From the NCBI GenBank assembly GCA_001657315.1, contig LYSV01000031.1, positions 1-63,751 of the forward strand: a stretch of DNA of 63,751 bases, in the 5' to 3' direction. The stretch is from Flammeovirgaceae bacterium BBD 1991-12. Lineage in GTDB: Bacteria > Bacteroidota > Bacteroidia > Cytophagales > Cyclobacteriaceae. The notes below the pieces were generated by a model. The model saw only the letters and a program-made list of their open reading frames with translations. It made no database searches and was not told where the DNA came from. Below are positions 8,401 through 16,970 of the stretch, piece after piece; within the stretch, counting starts at the first letter, position 1; the number at the start of each line of letters is the position of its first letter. The position numbers were made by a program, and so were the translations under genes.

Positions 8401-11400
8401 TGAGGACCAGGAAACTGCATTGATTCAACTAAGGGTCAACTCAGAGGGTGATCCGGGATTTGAGTTTTATTTCAACCAGGATGAAAGCGAGCAAAACAGC
8501 TGGATACTTTGTGCCAATGGACAGTTTACCCTGGATAAGCCCGGTCAGCACAAAAACATAGAGATGAATGTTCCGGACCTGACGGAAAGTATCTCTGGTG
8601 ATAACTATTATTCAAAATTGCAACGGCTTGGACTTCAGTACGGAGATGCTTTCAGGAACATCGAAAACATTACTGTTCACAATGAGCAACTGTACTCTGA
8701 CATTAATGTGCCGGATACCCTGGATAGCCGGGCTGGTAAATTCAATATACATCCGGCCCTTTTGGACAGTTGTTTTCAAACTCTTTTTGGAGGTATATTG
8801 TCGAAAAACGGGACGGATGAGCAGGATAAGACCACCTTTCTGAGCGGCTTCACACGGTTCGAATTTTATCAGACCCCGGCTACAGAAAAACTAAAAGTAT
8901 CAGGGATCCTGAATACTGCAGCACAATCGGACAATTCATTGCTGCAAGAGCTCAGTGCTGATATTCTCGTAAGAGATGAGCATGGATATCCGGTGCTTTT
9001 TGTGGCAGGCCTGAGGGGTAAAGTGATCACTACGCCTTCTGAGGAATCATCTGGTCAGAGTGCCAGAGATCAATGGTACTACAAGCTGGATTGGGAAGAA
9101 CTGGAACAAAAGAATAACATCACCGAAATATCCCGATCCAGTGACAAATGGTTAATTCTGGAAGATCAAAAAGGCGCTGCAGGCAAGTTGCCTGAGAAGT
9201 TAAACCGGTTGGGAATTGATCATATACTCGCTACCCACGGCGAATCAATTCATAAGGATGGAAAATACTTCTCACTCAATTTTACCAAAAAAGATGATTT
9301 TGATTTGCTGAAAAAAGAGTTTGAAGGGCTTCAGGGAATTTTGTACTGTTCTGGACGCTCTTCCAGAGAAACAGATATGCAGTTACTCTCAGAAAGGACA
9401 AAAATAAACGGTTTGGGCCTGATCAACCTTGTAAAAAGTCTTGAAGAAAGAAAGTTAACGCATCCACCTCAGCTTTTGATCGTAACCAAAGGAGCACAGG
9501 CTCTAAGGGAAAACGAAGTAGATCCATCCCAGGCAATCCCGCTCGGTCTTGGCAGGACACTGGCCAACGAGTTCCCTCAATACAAACTGCGTAGATTTGA
9601 TCTTGGACAGGACGTGGATACCGGTGAGCTGGAAGTGTTGATCAGTGAAATGCTGAAAAATGACACGAAAGAAAGTGAACTTGTCATACGAAACGGACGC
9701 ATCTATGCAGCACGGTTGAAAAGACATAAACCGGATCTTCTCGGGTTCAGGAACGCTGAATTTTCCACAGAAGGAACTTATCTGATCACAGGATTCAGAG
9801 GCATAGGATTTGAATTTGTGAAATGGATGTTTGATAAGGGTGCAAGGACCTTTGTCCTTCTCAGCCGGTCCGGATCGGTCTCTCCAAAGATGGTCAATGA
9901 AATATCCCGGCTTGAAGAGAAGGGTGCCCGAATATCCGTTGAGGCGGCAGATGTCTGCGATCATAACGGCCTGGAGGAAGTAATCGGCAAAATAAAAGAC
10001 CTGAAAGGGGTCATTCACGCTGCAGGCCTAGTTCACGCTAATGCGCTTGTTCAAATAGAAGAGGAAGAGTTCACACATGTACTCGGGCCTAAAGTTCAGG
10101 GCACATGGAACCTTCACAGGATCACCAGGGATCTGGACCTTGATACTTTCATTTTATTCTCTTCTGCATCATCATTAATCGGCTTAAGCGGGCAGGCGAG
10201 TTATGTGGCGGCCAATACATTCCTGGATCAGTTCGCTGAGTACCGTCTGCAAATGGGCCTTCCGGCTACAAGTATTAACTGGGGCGTCATCAAAGATGTA
10301 GGTATGGTAGCGGACGAAGAGCACCTGGAAAAATTTGCGAAAGCAGAAGGATTTATTCCCGTGGAAATCAAAAAAGCCATTAAAGCCTATGAAATGGTAT
10401 TTCATGAGAAGGGATCTCAGATCGGTGTTTTCAGGATTGATCCGAAAGCAATGGGTGACTATTACACCTACCTTGCAGAGTCCAATTACTTCAACAGCCT
10501 GATACCGGAAAATGACGCTGATGAGGCTGAAACCCAGGACATCAGACGGGTATTGTCTATACTTCCTGATACGGAACAGCAAACTGATGCATTGCAGCAG
10601 GTTTTGAAACACGCACTGGCCCCTATAATTAAATCCGACGCAGGCAAGATCGATACGAACATACGGTTCAAGAATCTCGGACTGGATTCTATCATGGCGG
10701 TGCAGTTCAGGAATCAGCTTGAAAAACGCATGGATCTCAAGCTTTCGGTAGGTGACTTCTGGAAATTCCCGACCATCACAGAATATGCCAAATATTTGCT
10801 GGATCGACTGGACATTGTCTCCGGAAAAGAGCAAAAGCCCGGCTACGAAGAGATCTTCATTACACCAAGGCTTACACCAAGGCCGGCGTACCGGCTTATC
10901 TGCTTTCATGATGCCGGAGGAAATGCATCCCTGTTCTCTGACTGGGAGGACCAAATGTCTACAACCGTTGATCTGAAGATCTTTGAGATGCCGGGTCGTG
11001 GTCAGAAGCTGAATCAAAAGCCTTTTGAAACCATTCAGGAGTTCACGGATGCGCTGGTACCACATATAGAAGCTATTTCGGAAGTACCGTTTGCATTCTT
11101 TGGACACAGTATGGGCGGTTTGCTGGCATTTGAGCTCGCGAGAGCATTAAGAAAAAAGGGGGCAAGATTACCCTCAAGGCTCATTGTATCTTCTACTCCT
11201 CAGCTGGCAAGCTACGACCGCTCCCGGGTAGATCATCGCATGTCGGACGAGGAAATGGTACAGTTGTATCCCCACCTTCACGAGGATAACGTCACCGATG
11301 GCGAGCTCAGGCAGATGCTTAAACAGATCATGAGAAATGACCTGCTCTTGCTCAGCAACTACAGTTACAGGGAAGAGCCCCCTCTTGAGGTCCCTGTTGT

Positions 11401-11590
11401 AGGTATTTATGGCTCGGAAGATCCTGGTGTTAACCACACAAACATGAGCAGATGGCAAATGGAAACCTCTGAAGGCAGTTACATCATTCAAAGGGAAGGT
11501 GGACATCACTATATTCACCAGGACCGGGAATTTGTACTGGATCTCATTCAGAAGGAACTTCTTTCTCCCAAAGTTGAGATCAACAATTAA
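5456..11590 (+). CDS. Single-module type I polyketide synthase, KS-AT-DH-KR-ACP-TE
   Basis: A 2044-residue multidomain synthase. KS spans about 14-440, with the active cysteine in DTGCSSS (C185), H320 in EAHGTGT and H360 in NIGHLEG. AT spans about 545-860, with GHSMGE (S634) and VASH at 734-737, nearer to the methylmalonyl-type YASH than the malonyl-type HAFH. DH spans about 905-1195: H939 and D1104/Q1108 are present, but the HxxxGxxxxP motif has D943 in place of glycine. KR spans about 1205-1660, with Y1583 and N1587, but its glycine loop (TGFRGIG, 1445-1451) is one residue shorter than usual. ACP has S1745 in LGLDS. The C-terminal type II-like thioesterase has GHSMGG (S1885) and H2017. There is no enoylreductase. 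The start is uncertain: TTG 5456, or the in-frame GTG 5486 that begins just before the KS domain. The product is unknown. Confidence 0.9.
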   Translation: MCHKLTENQGVKNYNPIAIVGMSGRFPEARDLNEFWELLTQGIDTVTEIPVTRWHHDRYYHPDNSVPGKTNQKHAALLEGIDAFDPLFFNISPAEAIEMNPSQKLMLELAWQLIESSSIPFKKISGSRAGVYIGNIWSDFEHLRKHKNSLATSHSAVGQSSNIIANRISYCLGLRGPSLVLDTGCSSSVVALHLACQSLQDHSTDLGFAGAVNHILDPDQYILLSKFGGLSSRGRCSTFDTNADGFVRGEGGGMLLLKRLEDAEKDGDRIFAVIRGTAVNNNGHNANLPATSVSGQKHMLTEAYQHSGIEPHEIHYVEAHGTGTKLGDPTESRALGEFFSQNRDSSKKLRIGSVKTNIGHLEGAAGIAGMIKVLLAMNNNALPRNLNFNTPNPEIDFEGLKLEVQQELSPWPAKEGETLKAGVNSFGWGGTNAHAVLEQYMHKITAEHSPFEHTRCVLPVSAKSRNALTDYVKEHLKYLTTTINGSIDGFINYCAATGILKPEMEYRKTFVAANKGEMIQKLADFIDNNEVILPVPETPNTQKVVFIFPGQGSQWVKMGASLMGTDPVFTRTMEDCDRAFLPYTGWSLLDRLYVKGESLQDIDFIQPALCAMQIALAELWKSWGLVPSSVVGHSMGEVAAAYVAGSISLDEAARIICTRSALMKTVSGQGGAMAVTELTIAEAEQVIERYPDLSVAVNNSHKSTVLAGPEESIRKVLDELDQRGLFCRQVKVDVASHSRQMEPLMEPLAKALNNIQPKHGELTVYSTVLDAKVGGEILDTSYWVNNLRKGVKFASVMDKLIEDDHHVFVEVSAHPVLTTSIYECLEKAGKQAVVAHTLHRDKTEMDELYDNLTSIHAFGGSIDWKNYYNRQKAPHLALPNYPFQRDVYQIEDRSSSIQTDHQHYKHPLLGKSITLAGMNDTFYWESRISLEMNPWLEDHKVNDTAVLPGAAYVEMLSSALKEVYPTNSVAIENLTFLKAISFEDQETALIQLRVNSEGDPGFEFYFNQDESEQNSWILCANGQFTLDKPGQHKNIEMNVPDLTESISGDNYYSKLQRLGLQYGDAFRNIENITVHNEQLYSDINVPDTLDSRAGKFNIHPALLDSCFQTLFGGILSKNGTDEQDKTTFLSGFTRFEFYQTPATEKLKVSGILNTAAQSDNSLLQELSADILVRDEHGYPVLFVAGLRGKVITTPSEESSGQSARDQWYYKLDWEELEQKNNITEISRSSDKWLILEDQKGAAGKLPEKLNRLGIDHILATHGESIHKDGKYFSLNFTKKDDFDLLKKEFEGLQGILYCSGRSSRETDMQLLSERTKINGLGLINLVKSLEERKLTHPPQLLIVTKGAQALRENEVDPSQAIPLGLGRTLANEFPQYKLRRFDLGQDVDTGELEVLISEMLKNDTKESELVIRNGRIYAARLKRHKPDLLGFRNAEFSTEGTYLITGFRGIGFEFVKWMFDKGARTFVLLSRSGSVSPKMVNEISRLEEKGARISVEAADVCDHNGLEEVIGKIKDLKGVIHAAGLVHANALVQIEEEEFTHVLGPKVQGTWNLHRITRDLDLDTFILFSSASSLIGLSGQASYVAANTFLDQFAEYRLQMGLPATSINWGVIKDVGMVADEEHLEKFAKAEGFIPVEIKKAIKAYEMVFHEKGSQIGVFRIDPKAMGDYYTYLAESNYFNSLIPENDADEAETQDIRRVLSILPDTEQQTDALQQVLKHALAPIIKSDAGKIDTNIRFKNLGLDSIMAVQFRNQLEKRMDLKLSVGDFWKFPTITEYAKYLLDRLDIVSGKEQKPGYEEIFITPRLTPRPAYRLICFHDAGGNASLFSDWEDQMSTTVDLKIFEMPGRGQKLNQKPFETIQEFTDALVPHIEAISEVPFAFFGHSMGGLLAFELARALRKKGARLPSRLIVSSTPQLASYDRSRVDHRMSDEEMVQLYPHLHEDNVTDGELRQMLKQIMRNDLLLLSNYSYREEPPLEVPVVGIYGSEDPGVNHTNMSRWQMETSEGSYIIQREGGHHYIHQDREFVLDLIQKELLSPKVEINN

Positions 11591-11606
11591 TTAGACCTAC
11601 GGTATA

Positions 11607-12161
11607 TTGAAATTAACTGAAGACAAACTACCGGAGCTTCCCGGATACAGGAAAGTTCCGGTGGTTACGTCTCCTGAAAATGAAAAGTATTTAAACGAAA
11701 AAATGAACAGCACTATCACCAAAGAAGACATCAGAGCCAGGCTGATTGGCGCCTGGAGACTGACATCATGGACCGTAAAAGATGACAATGGAAATGAGAT
11801 AAACTATTTTGGCGATAACCCACACGGTATCCTGATCTATTCGGAACAAGGATATATGAGTGCGCATATTGCCAAAGCCGAGCGCAAAAAGCATATTTCA
11901 AATGGATTGTATGACAGCCATCCGGAAGAAATCGCCGCTTCCTTTAACAGCTATTTTGGATATTATGGCAGGTTCTATCTGGAAAATGAAAATACAATTG
12001 TACATGAGGTGGAAGATGCCCAGTTCCCTAATTGGAAAGGCGACCTGCAAAGAAGGTTTTTTAAAATGGAAGGTGCTGATCTTGAGGTAACTACACCTCC
12101 CGTAGAGACGGAAGGAAAGACAATTGTACACTATGTAAAGTGGAAAAAAGCAGGTAGTTGA
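11607..12161 (+). CDS. Lipocalin-like domain protein
   Basis: A protein of 184 residues from TTG 11607, or 152 from ATG 11703. The recognisable part starts at about residue 36 with ITKEDIRARLIGAWRLTSW. It continues with FGDNPHGILIYSEQGYMSAHIA and a beta-rich tail, the pattern of the lipocalin-like family PF13924 (Lipocalin_5). Members are often encoded beside polyketide genes and may bind or modify the product. The gene follows the PKS stop by 16 bp and is probably cotranscribed. The region before ATG 11703 has coding-like composition, so the longer form is kept, but the shorter one is quite possible. Confidence 0.7.
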   Translation: MKLTEDKLPELPGYRKVPVVTSPENEKYLNEKMNSTITKEDIRARLIGAWRLTSWTVKDDNGNEINYFGDNPHGILIYSEQGYMSAHIAKAERKKHISNGLYDSHPEEIAASFNSYFGYYGRFYLENENTIVHEVEDAQFPNWKGDLQRRFFKMEGADLEVTTPPVETEGKTIVHYVKWKKAGS

Positions 12162-12226
12162 GTCATTTTCTGTAAGAATAGGAGAAATGTATAGTACGAA
12201 CTGCCCTTGCACTATGTAACTATCAT

Positions 12227-12267
12227 CAACAAAAGGTCAGAAAATGCCTTTTTTTAACCTTTTGTTG
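12227..12267 (+). terminator. Hairpin downstream of the PKS operon
   Basis: CAACAAAAGGT (12227-12237) and ACCTTTTGTTG (12257-12267) are perfect 11-bp inverted arms around a 19-nt loop that contains a T run. It sits 65 bp after the lipocalin-like gene and is followed by CTCTTTATG. This is consistent with a terminator, although the T tract after the stem is short. The remaining 219 bp up to 12486 are AT-rich and hold no gene. Confidence 0.4.
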
Positions 12268-12486
12268 CTCTTTATGACATAATTCCTTCTCCATCGACAA
12301 AATGTCATTAATATTAAGTCATTGAAAATCAATATTTTATAATTCATAATTAGGAAGAACCATAAATATTAGTGCCTTATTTTGGTAAATTATTACATCT
12401 GTAAGCTTAGGTATCCACTAAGTTCTTCTGCTGCATCCCTTATGCTTTAAATTCGAAAGTATTAATCACTTTGAATTTTAACAGAT

Positions 12487-12887
12487 ATGAGTAAAACAAC
12501 CTTGTCTAAGAAAAAGAATCTTGAAATTCTGCTGGATAGCGATACCGGGATTCTTTACTGTAACTGGATCGGTTTCCAGAATAAGGAAAAGATCATGGCC
12601 TCGGGCGAAGAAATTCTTAGCCTGCTTAAGAGACACAGTGTACAAAAGTTCTGAATGATAATACGCATGTTACTGGCCCATGGCAGGATGCAACAGAGTG
12701 GACAGCCACGGTATGGTTTCCAAACATGATAGGCGCTGGTCTGAAGCACTTTGCATGGATCTTCTCCTCAAACATTTTCGCTGAATTGTCTGCAAAGAAG
12801 GCATTACCTGACGGTGATATCGTAAAAACCTTCAATTCATACACTGAAGCCGAAAGATGGCTCAAGGACATTTCGGTAGCCGTATAG
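12487..12887 (+). pseudogene. Frameshifted SpoIIAA/STAS-like small protein
   Basis: An ATG at 12487 opens a 55-residue frame (MSKTTLSKKKN...HSVQKF) that stops at TGA 12652-12654. Reading then continues smoothly in another frame from about 12650 (LNDNTHVTGPWQDATEW...) to TAG 12885-12887. Joined, the two halves give a protein of about 133 residues. It has the layout of short Bacteroidota STAS/SpoIIAA-like proteins: a beta strand ILYCNWIGF, a helix EEILSLLK, then WFPNMIGAGLKHFAWIFSS and a C-terminal helix AERWLKDI. One missing base near 12649 would explain the break. It may be a real lesion or a read error. Confidence 0.6.
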
Positions 12888-13075
12888 TCTATGGATGATA
12901 AATAATTTTTTTGGCTACTCATTCCATTCCACTGCTATCAGGGAATATTTTGAAGTAGCATAGCCGCCACCAAAGGCACTTTCCAATTCCCTCCAAAGAT
13001 CTAATCAGGATTTTTTGATCTGAATGCCCGGATTTCACCAGCAGCTGCATACAAAAAGTATCAGTGTCATCAGAC

Positions 13076-13113
13076 ATTGGCGTCTGAGTTAGTTAAGACT
13101 ATCAGGCGCCAAT
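13076..13113. repeat. Hairpin in the gap before uvrB
   Basis: Arms at 13076-13087 (ATTGGCGTCTGA) and 13102-13113 (TCAGGCGCCAAT) pair over 12 bp with one G-U wobble and a 14-nt loop. No T run follows, so it is not a classic terminator. The rest of the 418-bp stretch 12888-13305 contains no gene that I can support. Confidence 0.35.
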
Positions 13114-13305
13114 AGCTGATGGCTGGCAATACAGATAGATCCCCTTCTACCGGTTTGCGTATCCTTCGAACAGGCCTGGAAGCCAGTTCCATTCATGTGC
13201 GTCTTTGATATTTCGCATCTGAAAAATTAGGGTTAATTTCCATGAACTCTTATTATTATAAGCCCGTTAATCTCAAGGTCAACTATATATTCCAGGGATC
13301 AATCT

Positions 13306-15330
13306 ATGGATTTCAAAATTATCAGCGATTACCAGCCTACGGGGGATCAGCCGCAGGCAATAGAACAGCTAACGGAGGGTATTGAGGGAGGAGAGCCCTT
13401 TCAAACACTACTGGGCGCCACAGGGACAGGTAAAACATTTACCATGGCCAATGTTGTAGCACAAGTCAATCGCCCCACCATTGTTCTCAGTCACAATAAA
13501 ACACTTGCCGCTCAACTTTACGGTGAGTTCAGGCGCTTTTTCCCTGAAAATGCTGTGGAGTACTTTATCTCTTATTATGACTATTATCAGCCGGAAGCGT
13601 ATATACCCAATTCCAATCTCTATATAGAAAAAGACCTTTCGATCAATGAAGAGATCGAAAAGCTACGGCTAAGCACCACCTCGTCACTGCTGACCGGAAG
13701 ACGGGATGTTCTGGTAGTTGCATCCGTTTCCTGTATTTATGGTATTGGTAATCCAGAAGAGTTTGGCAAGAACGTGATCAGACTGCAGACTGGCGAATCC
13801 ATTGCCAGAAACCGGCTGCTTTTCTCATTGGTTGATATACTCTACAGCCGTACGGAAGCTGAATTTAAAAGAGGCACCTTTCGTGTAAAGGGAGATACGG
13901 TAGATATATTTATTGCTTACGGCGATTTTGCCTATCGTATCATCTTCTGGGGAGATGAGATCGAGGCTATTCAGCGTATCGAGCCTTCGACAGGCAAAAA
14001 GATCTCTGATGAAAAATTGATCACCATATTCCCCGCCAACCTCTTTGTGACCGGAAAAGATCAGCTGAATCAATCCATATATGAGATCCAGAACGACCTT
14101 GTAGCTCAGTTACAGCTCTTTGAAGCAGAAAAGAGACATCTCGAAGCCAAGAGGTTAAAGGAACGTACCGAGTTTGACATTGAAATGATGCGGGAATTGG
14201 GGTACTGTTCAGGTATCGAGAATTATTCACGCTATTTTGACCGAAGAAGCCCCGGCGCACGTCCCTTTTGCCTGTTGGACTATTTCCCGGACGACTACCT
14301 TATGATCATTGACGAAAGCCATGTGACGGTACCTCAGGTCCGTGCCATGTGGGGTGGTGATCGCTCCAGAAAAGTAAATCTCGTGGATTTTGGCTTCAGG
14401 CTGCCCTCTGCACTGGACAACAGACCGCTAACCTTCAACGAGTTCGAGTCATTGCTTAACCAGGTGGTGTATGTCAGCGCTACACCAAGTGAATATGAAT
14501 TGCGTAAATCCGAGGGAGTGGTTGTAGAACAGATCATCAGGCCTACCGGTCTGCTTGACCCTAAAATAGACGTCAGGCCCAGTGTAAACCAGATTGATGA
14601 CCTGTTGGAAGAGATAGATGAGACAGTAAAAAAGGGGGAACGGATACTGGTAACCACACTCACCAAGCGTATGGCAGAGGAATTGACCAAGTTTCTGGAA
14701 AGAGCACACGTAAAATGCAGGTATATCCACAGTGAGGTAGACACGCTTGACAGGGTGGAGATCCTTCGGGAGCTGCGGCTCGGTATTTTTGATGTACTCG
14801 TAGGAGTTAATCTGCTACGGGAGGGTCTCGATCTTCCTGAAGTATCCCTAGTAGCCATTCTGGATGCTGACAAGGAAGGATTTCTGCGTAACGAAAGATC
14901 ACTGGTACAAACCATCGGGAGAGCAGCAAGAAATGCCGAGGGTCGCGTGATCATGTATGCCGATAAGATCACTGAATCCATGCAAACCGCCATTGACGAG
15001 ACCAACAGGAGAAGACGGGTACAGGCAGACTATAATGCCAGGCATGGTATCATACCCAAAACCGTGATCAAATCCAGAGAGGCGATCCTTGAGCAAACCA
15101 AAGTGGCTGACAAGAAAAAATCTTCAGTGAAGTACTATGTGGAAAGCGAGTCACAATCCATAGCAGCTGACCCGGTAGTAGCTTACATGGGTAAGGATGA
15201 GTTGGAGAAACTCATCACCAAAACCCAAAAGGCCATGGAAAAAGCCGCGAGGGACCTGGATTTTATAGAAGCAGCCCGGCTAAGGGATGAATACCTGGAG
15301 TTAAAAAACCTGTCGGATGAACGGGATTAA
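13306..15330 (+). CDS. uvrB: Excinuclease ABC subunit B
   Basis: A full-length 674-residue UvrB, the damage-verifying helicase-like subunit of nucleotide excision repair. The Walker A motif GATGTGKT is at residues 37-44. The DNA-inserting beta-hairpin region [13 protein letters not shown] lies near 89-101, and the DEAD-like motif IIDESHVT near 331-338. The SF2 helicase motifs run to about residue 560. A C-terminal UVR domain (about 630-667, [13 protein letters not shown]) contacts UvrC. The gene stands alone, with gaps on both sides. Confidence 0.97.
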   Translation: MDFKIISDYQPTGDQPQAIEQLTEGIEGGEPFQTLLGATGTGKTFTMANVVAQVNRPTIVLSHNKTLAAQLYGEFRRFFPENAVEYFISYYDYYQPEAYIPNSNLYIEKDLSINEEIEKLRLSTTSSLLTGRRDVLVVASVSCIYGIGNPEEFGKNVIRLQTGESIARNRLLFSLVDILYSRTEAEFKRGTFRVKGDTVDIFIAYGDFAYRIIFWGDEIEAIQRIEPSTGKKISDEKLITIFPANLFVTGKDQLNQSIYEIQNDLVAQLQLFEAEKRHLEAKRLKERTEFDIEMMRELGYCSGIENYSRYFDRRSPGARPFCLLDYFPDDYLMIIDESHVTVPQVRAMWGGDRSRKVNLVDFGFRLPSALDNRPLTFNEFESLLNQVVYVSATPSEYELRKSEGVVVEQIIRPTGLLDPKIDVRPSVNQIDDLLEEIDETVKKGERILVTTLTKRMAEELTKFLERAHVKCRYIHSEVDTLDRVEILRELRLGIFDVLVGVNLLREGLDLPEVSLVAILDADKEGFLRNERSLVQTIGRAARNAEGRVIMYADKITESMQTAIDETNRRRRVQADYNARHGIIPKTVIKSREAILEQTKVADKKKSSVKYYVESESQSIAADPVVAYMGKDELEKLITKTQKAMEKAARDLDFIEAARLRDEYLELKNLSDERD

Positions 15331-15405
15331 TGATGATTTATATATCATTTTCCAAACCGATCCGCCAAAAGATGCGTTACTAAAAAAACAGCTTAAGTTC
15401 AGCAT

Positions 15406-16857
15406 ATGAAGAATCGATACATTTTTCTTGCCATGTTCGCATCGTCCGTTTTTGGAGCCTTTTTGTCTGCGTGGATAGTTCTGTCCTACACAAACAACAG
15501 CGCAGCCTTTGTTTCCGACCCTGTGGGAAACATCTCTGTCAGCGAGCGGCAGAACAGAGTATCGTTTACCAATAACTTTGATTCCTCTATCGTCATTCCG
15601 GAAGGAGTGAGTTTCGTAAATGCTGCCAATTCTGTAACGCTGGGAGTAGTACATATCCGTTCGTCCTATTCCTCAGGCGCCAACAGCCTTAATCCACTGG
15701 ATGGTTTTTTCAGAAATCAGTCGCAGTCATCGGGATCAGGGGTAATCATCACAAATGATGGGTTCATAGCGACCAACAATCATGTGATAGAAGATGCCAG
15801 TCAGATCGAAGTAGTACTCCATGACAACAGAAGCTATCAGGCAAAAGTGATAGGTACAGATCCTACCACAGACCTGGCCCTACTTAAGATCAATGCAAAG
15901 GAACTGCCCTTTATCCGTTATGGAAATTCAGACCGGGTGGTACCCGGTCAATGGGTACTGGCAATTGGAAATCCGTTTGACCTGAATTCGACAGTAACTG
16001 CGGGCATTGTAAGCGCAAAAGCCCGGAATATTGGAATATTAAGAGACAGAAGTAACCTTCAGATCGAATCCTTCATCCAAACGGATGCTGCCGTTAATCC
16101 TGGAAACAGTGGCGGAGCTCTTGTAAATCTAAAAGGAGAGCTGATAGGCATCAACACAGCTATTGCCACCCCCACAGGTACCTACGCAGGTTACTCCTTT
16201 GCCGTACCTGTCATGCTCATCAGAAAAGTTATGGATGATCTGCTGGAATTTGGAGAGGTACAACGCGGCCTGTTGGGCATCCGGATCGGAGATGTGAATG
16301 CTCAACTGGCTGAAGCCAGAGACCTGAGTGTGGTAAGTGGAGTATTTGTAAGCTCCGTAAATGATAACAGTTCAGCCGAAGAGGCAGGGATTCAGGAGGG
16401 CGACGTTATCGTGGCTATCAACGGTACCACTGTACATAATGTATCGGAGCTTCAGGAACTGGTGGCAAGGAACCGGCCCGGGGATCAGGTAGAAGTGACA
16501 TATATACGGGAAAAAGCAGAAAAGAACGTAACAGCCACACTGAGAAATACGGAAGGCACCACGGAGATCATGAGGGCCATTTATTCTGATAAACTTGAAG
16601 GTGGCTTGTTCGAAAATCTCAGCCTGAATGAACTGAGCCACTTTGATCTTGACGGTGGTGTAAGGATAATACAGTTGCGGGATGGCAAGTGGAAAGACGC
16701 TGGCCTGAAAGAGGATTTTATCATTACATCTATTGACAAACTAGACATCTCTGATATAGAAGACCTGCATCGTACCCTTAAAAATAAAAGGGGGGGTATT
16801 CTGGTAGAAGGAATATATCCTGATGGTGAAAAAGGAGTGTTCGGTATAGATTGGTAG
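15406..16857 (+). CDS. HtrA/DegP-family serine protease with PDZ domains
   Basis: A 483-residue periplasmic quality-control protease. An N-terminal signal or anchor (residues 5-28) is followed by a trypsin-like domain with the triad H126 (TNNHVIED), D156 (TTDLALLK) and S235 (NPGNSGGA). A clear PDZ domain follows at about 290-390 and a weaker second one at about 405-483, ending in GIDW. This matches the usual Do-type layout. It lies 75 bp downstream of uvrB with no sign of a stress promoter that I can name. Confidence 0.93.
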   Translation: MKNRYIFLAMFASSVFGAFLSAWIVLSYTNNSAAFVSDPVGNISVSERQNRVSFTNNFDSSIVIPEGVSFVNAANSVTLGVVHIRSSYSSGANSLNPLDGFFRNQSQSSGSGVIITNDGFIATNNHVIEDASQIEVVLHDNRSYQAKVIGTDPTTDLALLKINAKELPFIRYGNSDRVVPGQWVLAIGNPFDLNSTVTAGIVSAKARNIGILRDRSNLQIESFIQTDAAVNPGNSGGALVNLKGELIGINTAIATPTGTYAGYSFAVPVMLIRKVMDDLLEFGEVQRGLLGIRIGDVNAQLAEARDLSVVSGVFVSSVNDNSSAEEAGIQEGDVIVAINGTTVHNVSELQELVARNRPGDQVEVTYIREKAEKNVTATLRNTEGTTEIMRAIYSDKLEGGLFENLSLNELSHFDLDGGVRIIQLRDGKWKDAGLKEDFIITSIDKLDISDIEDLHRTLKNKRGGILVEGIYPDGEKGVFGIDW

Positions 16858-16970
16858 TACAATTTTTATGCTTTTCAAGCACGGTTCAAAACCCATTTTC
16901 TTTTTTATTCCAATCATGTGTAGTTGATTTTCATTTTGCTAGTTTTGTGCATCCAAATCCAAAGCCGGCA

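Noticed and set aside
10184-11107. A 307-codon frame on the minus strand
   Set aside because: It is antisense to intact KR, ACP and TE coding sequence of the PKS and shows no domain of its own.
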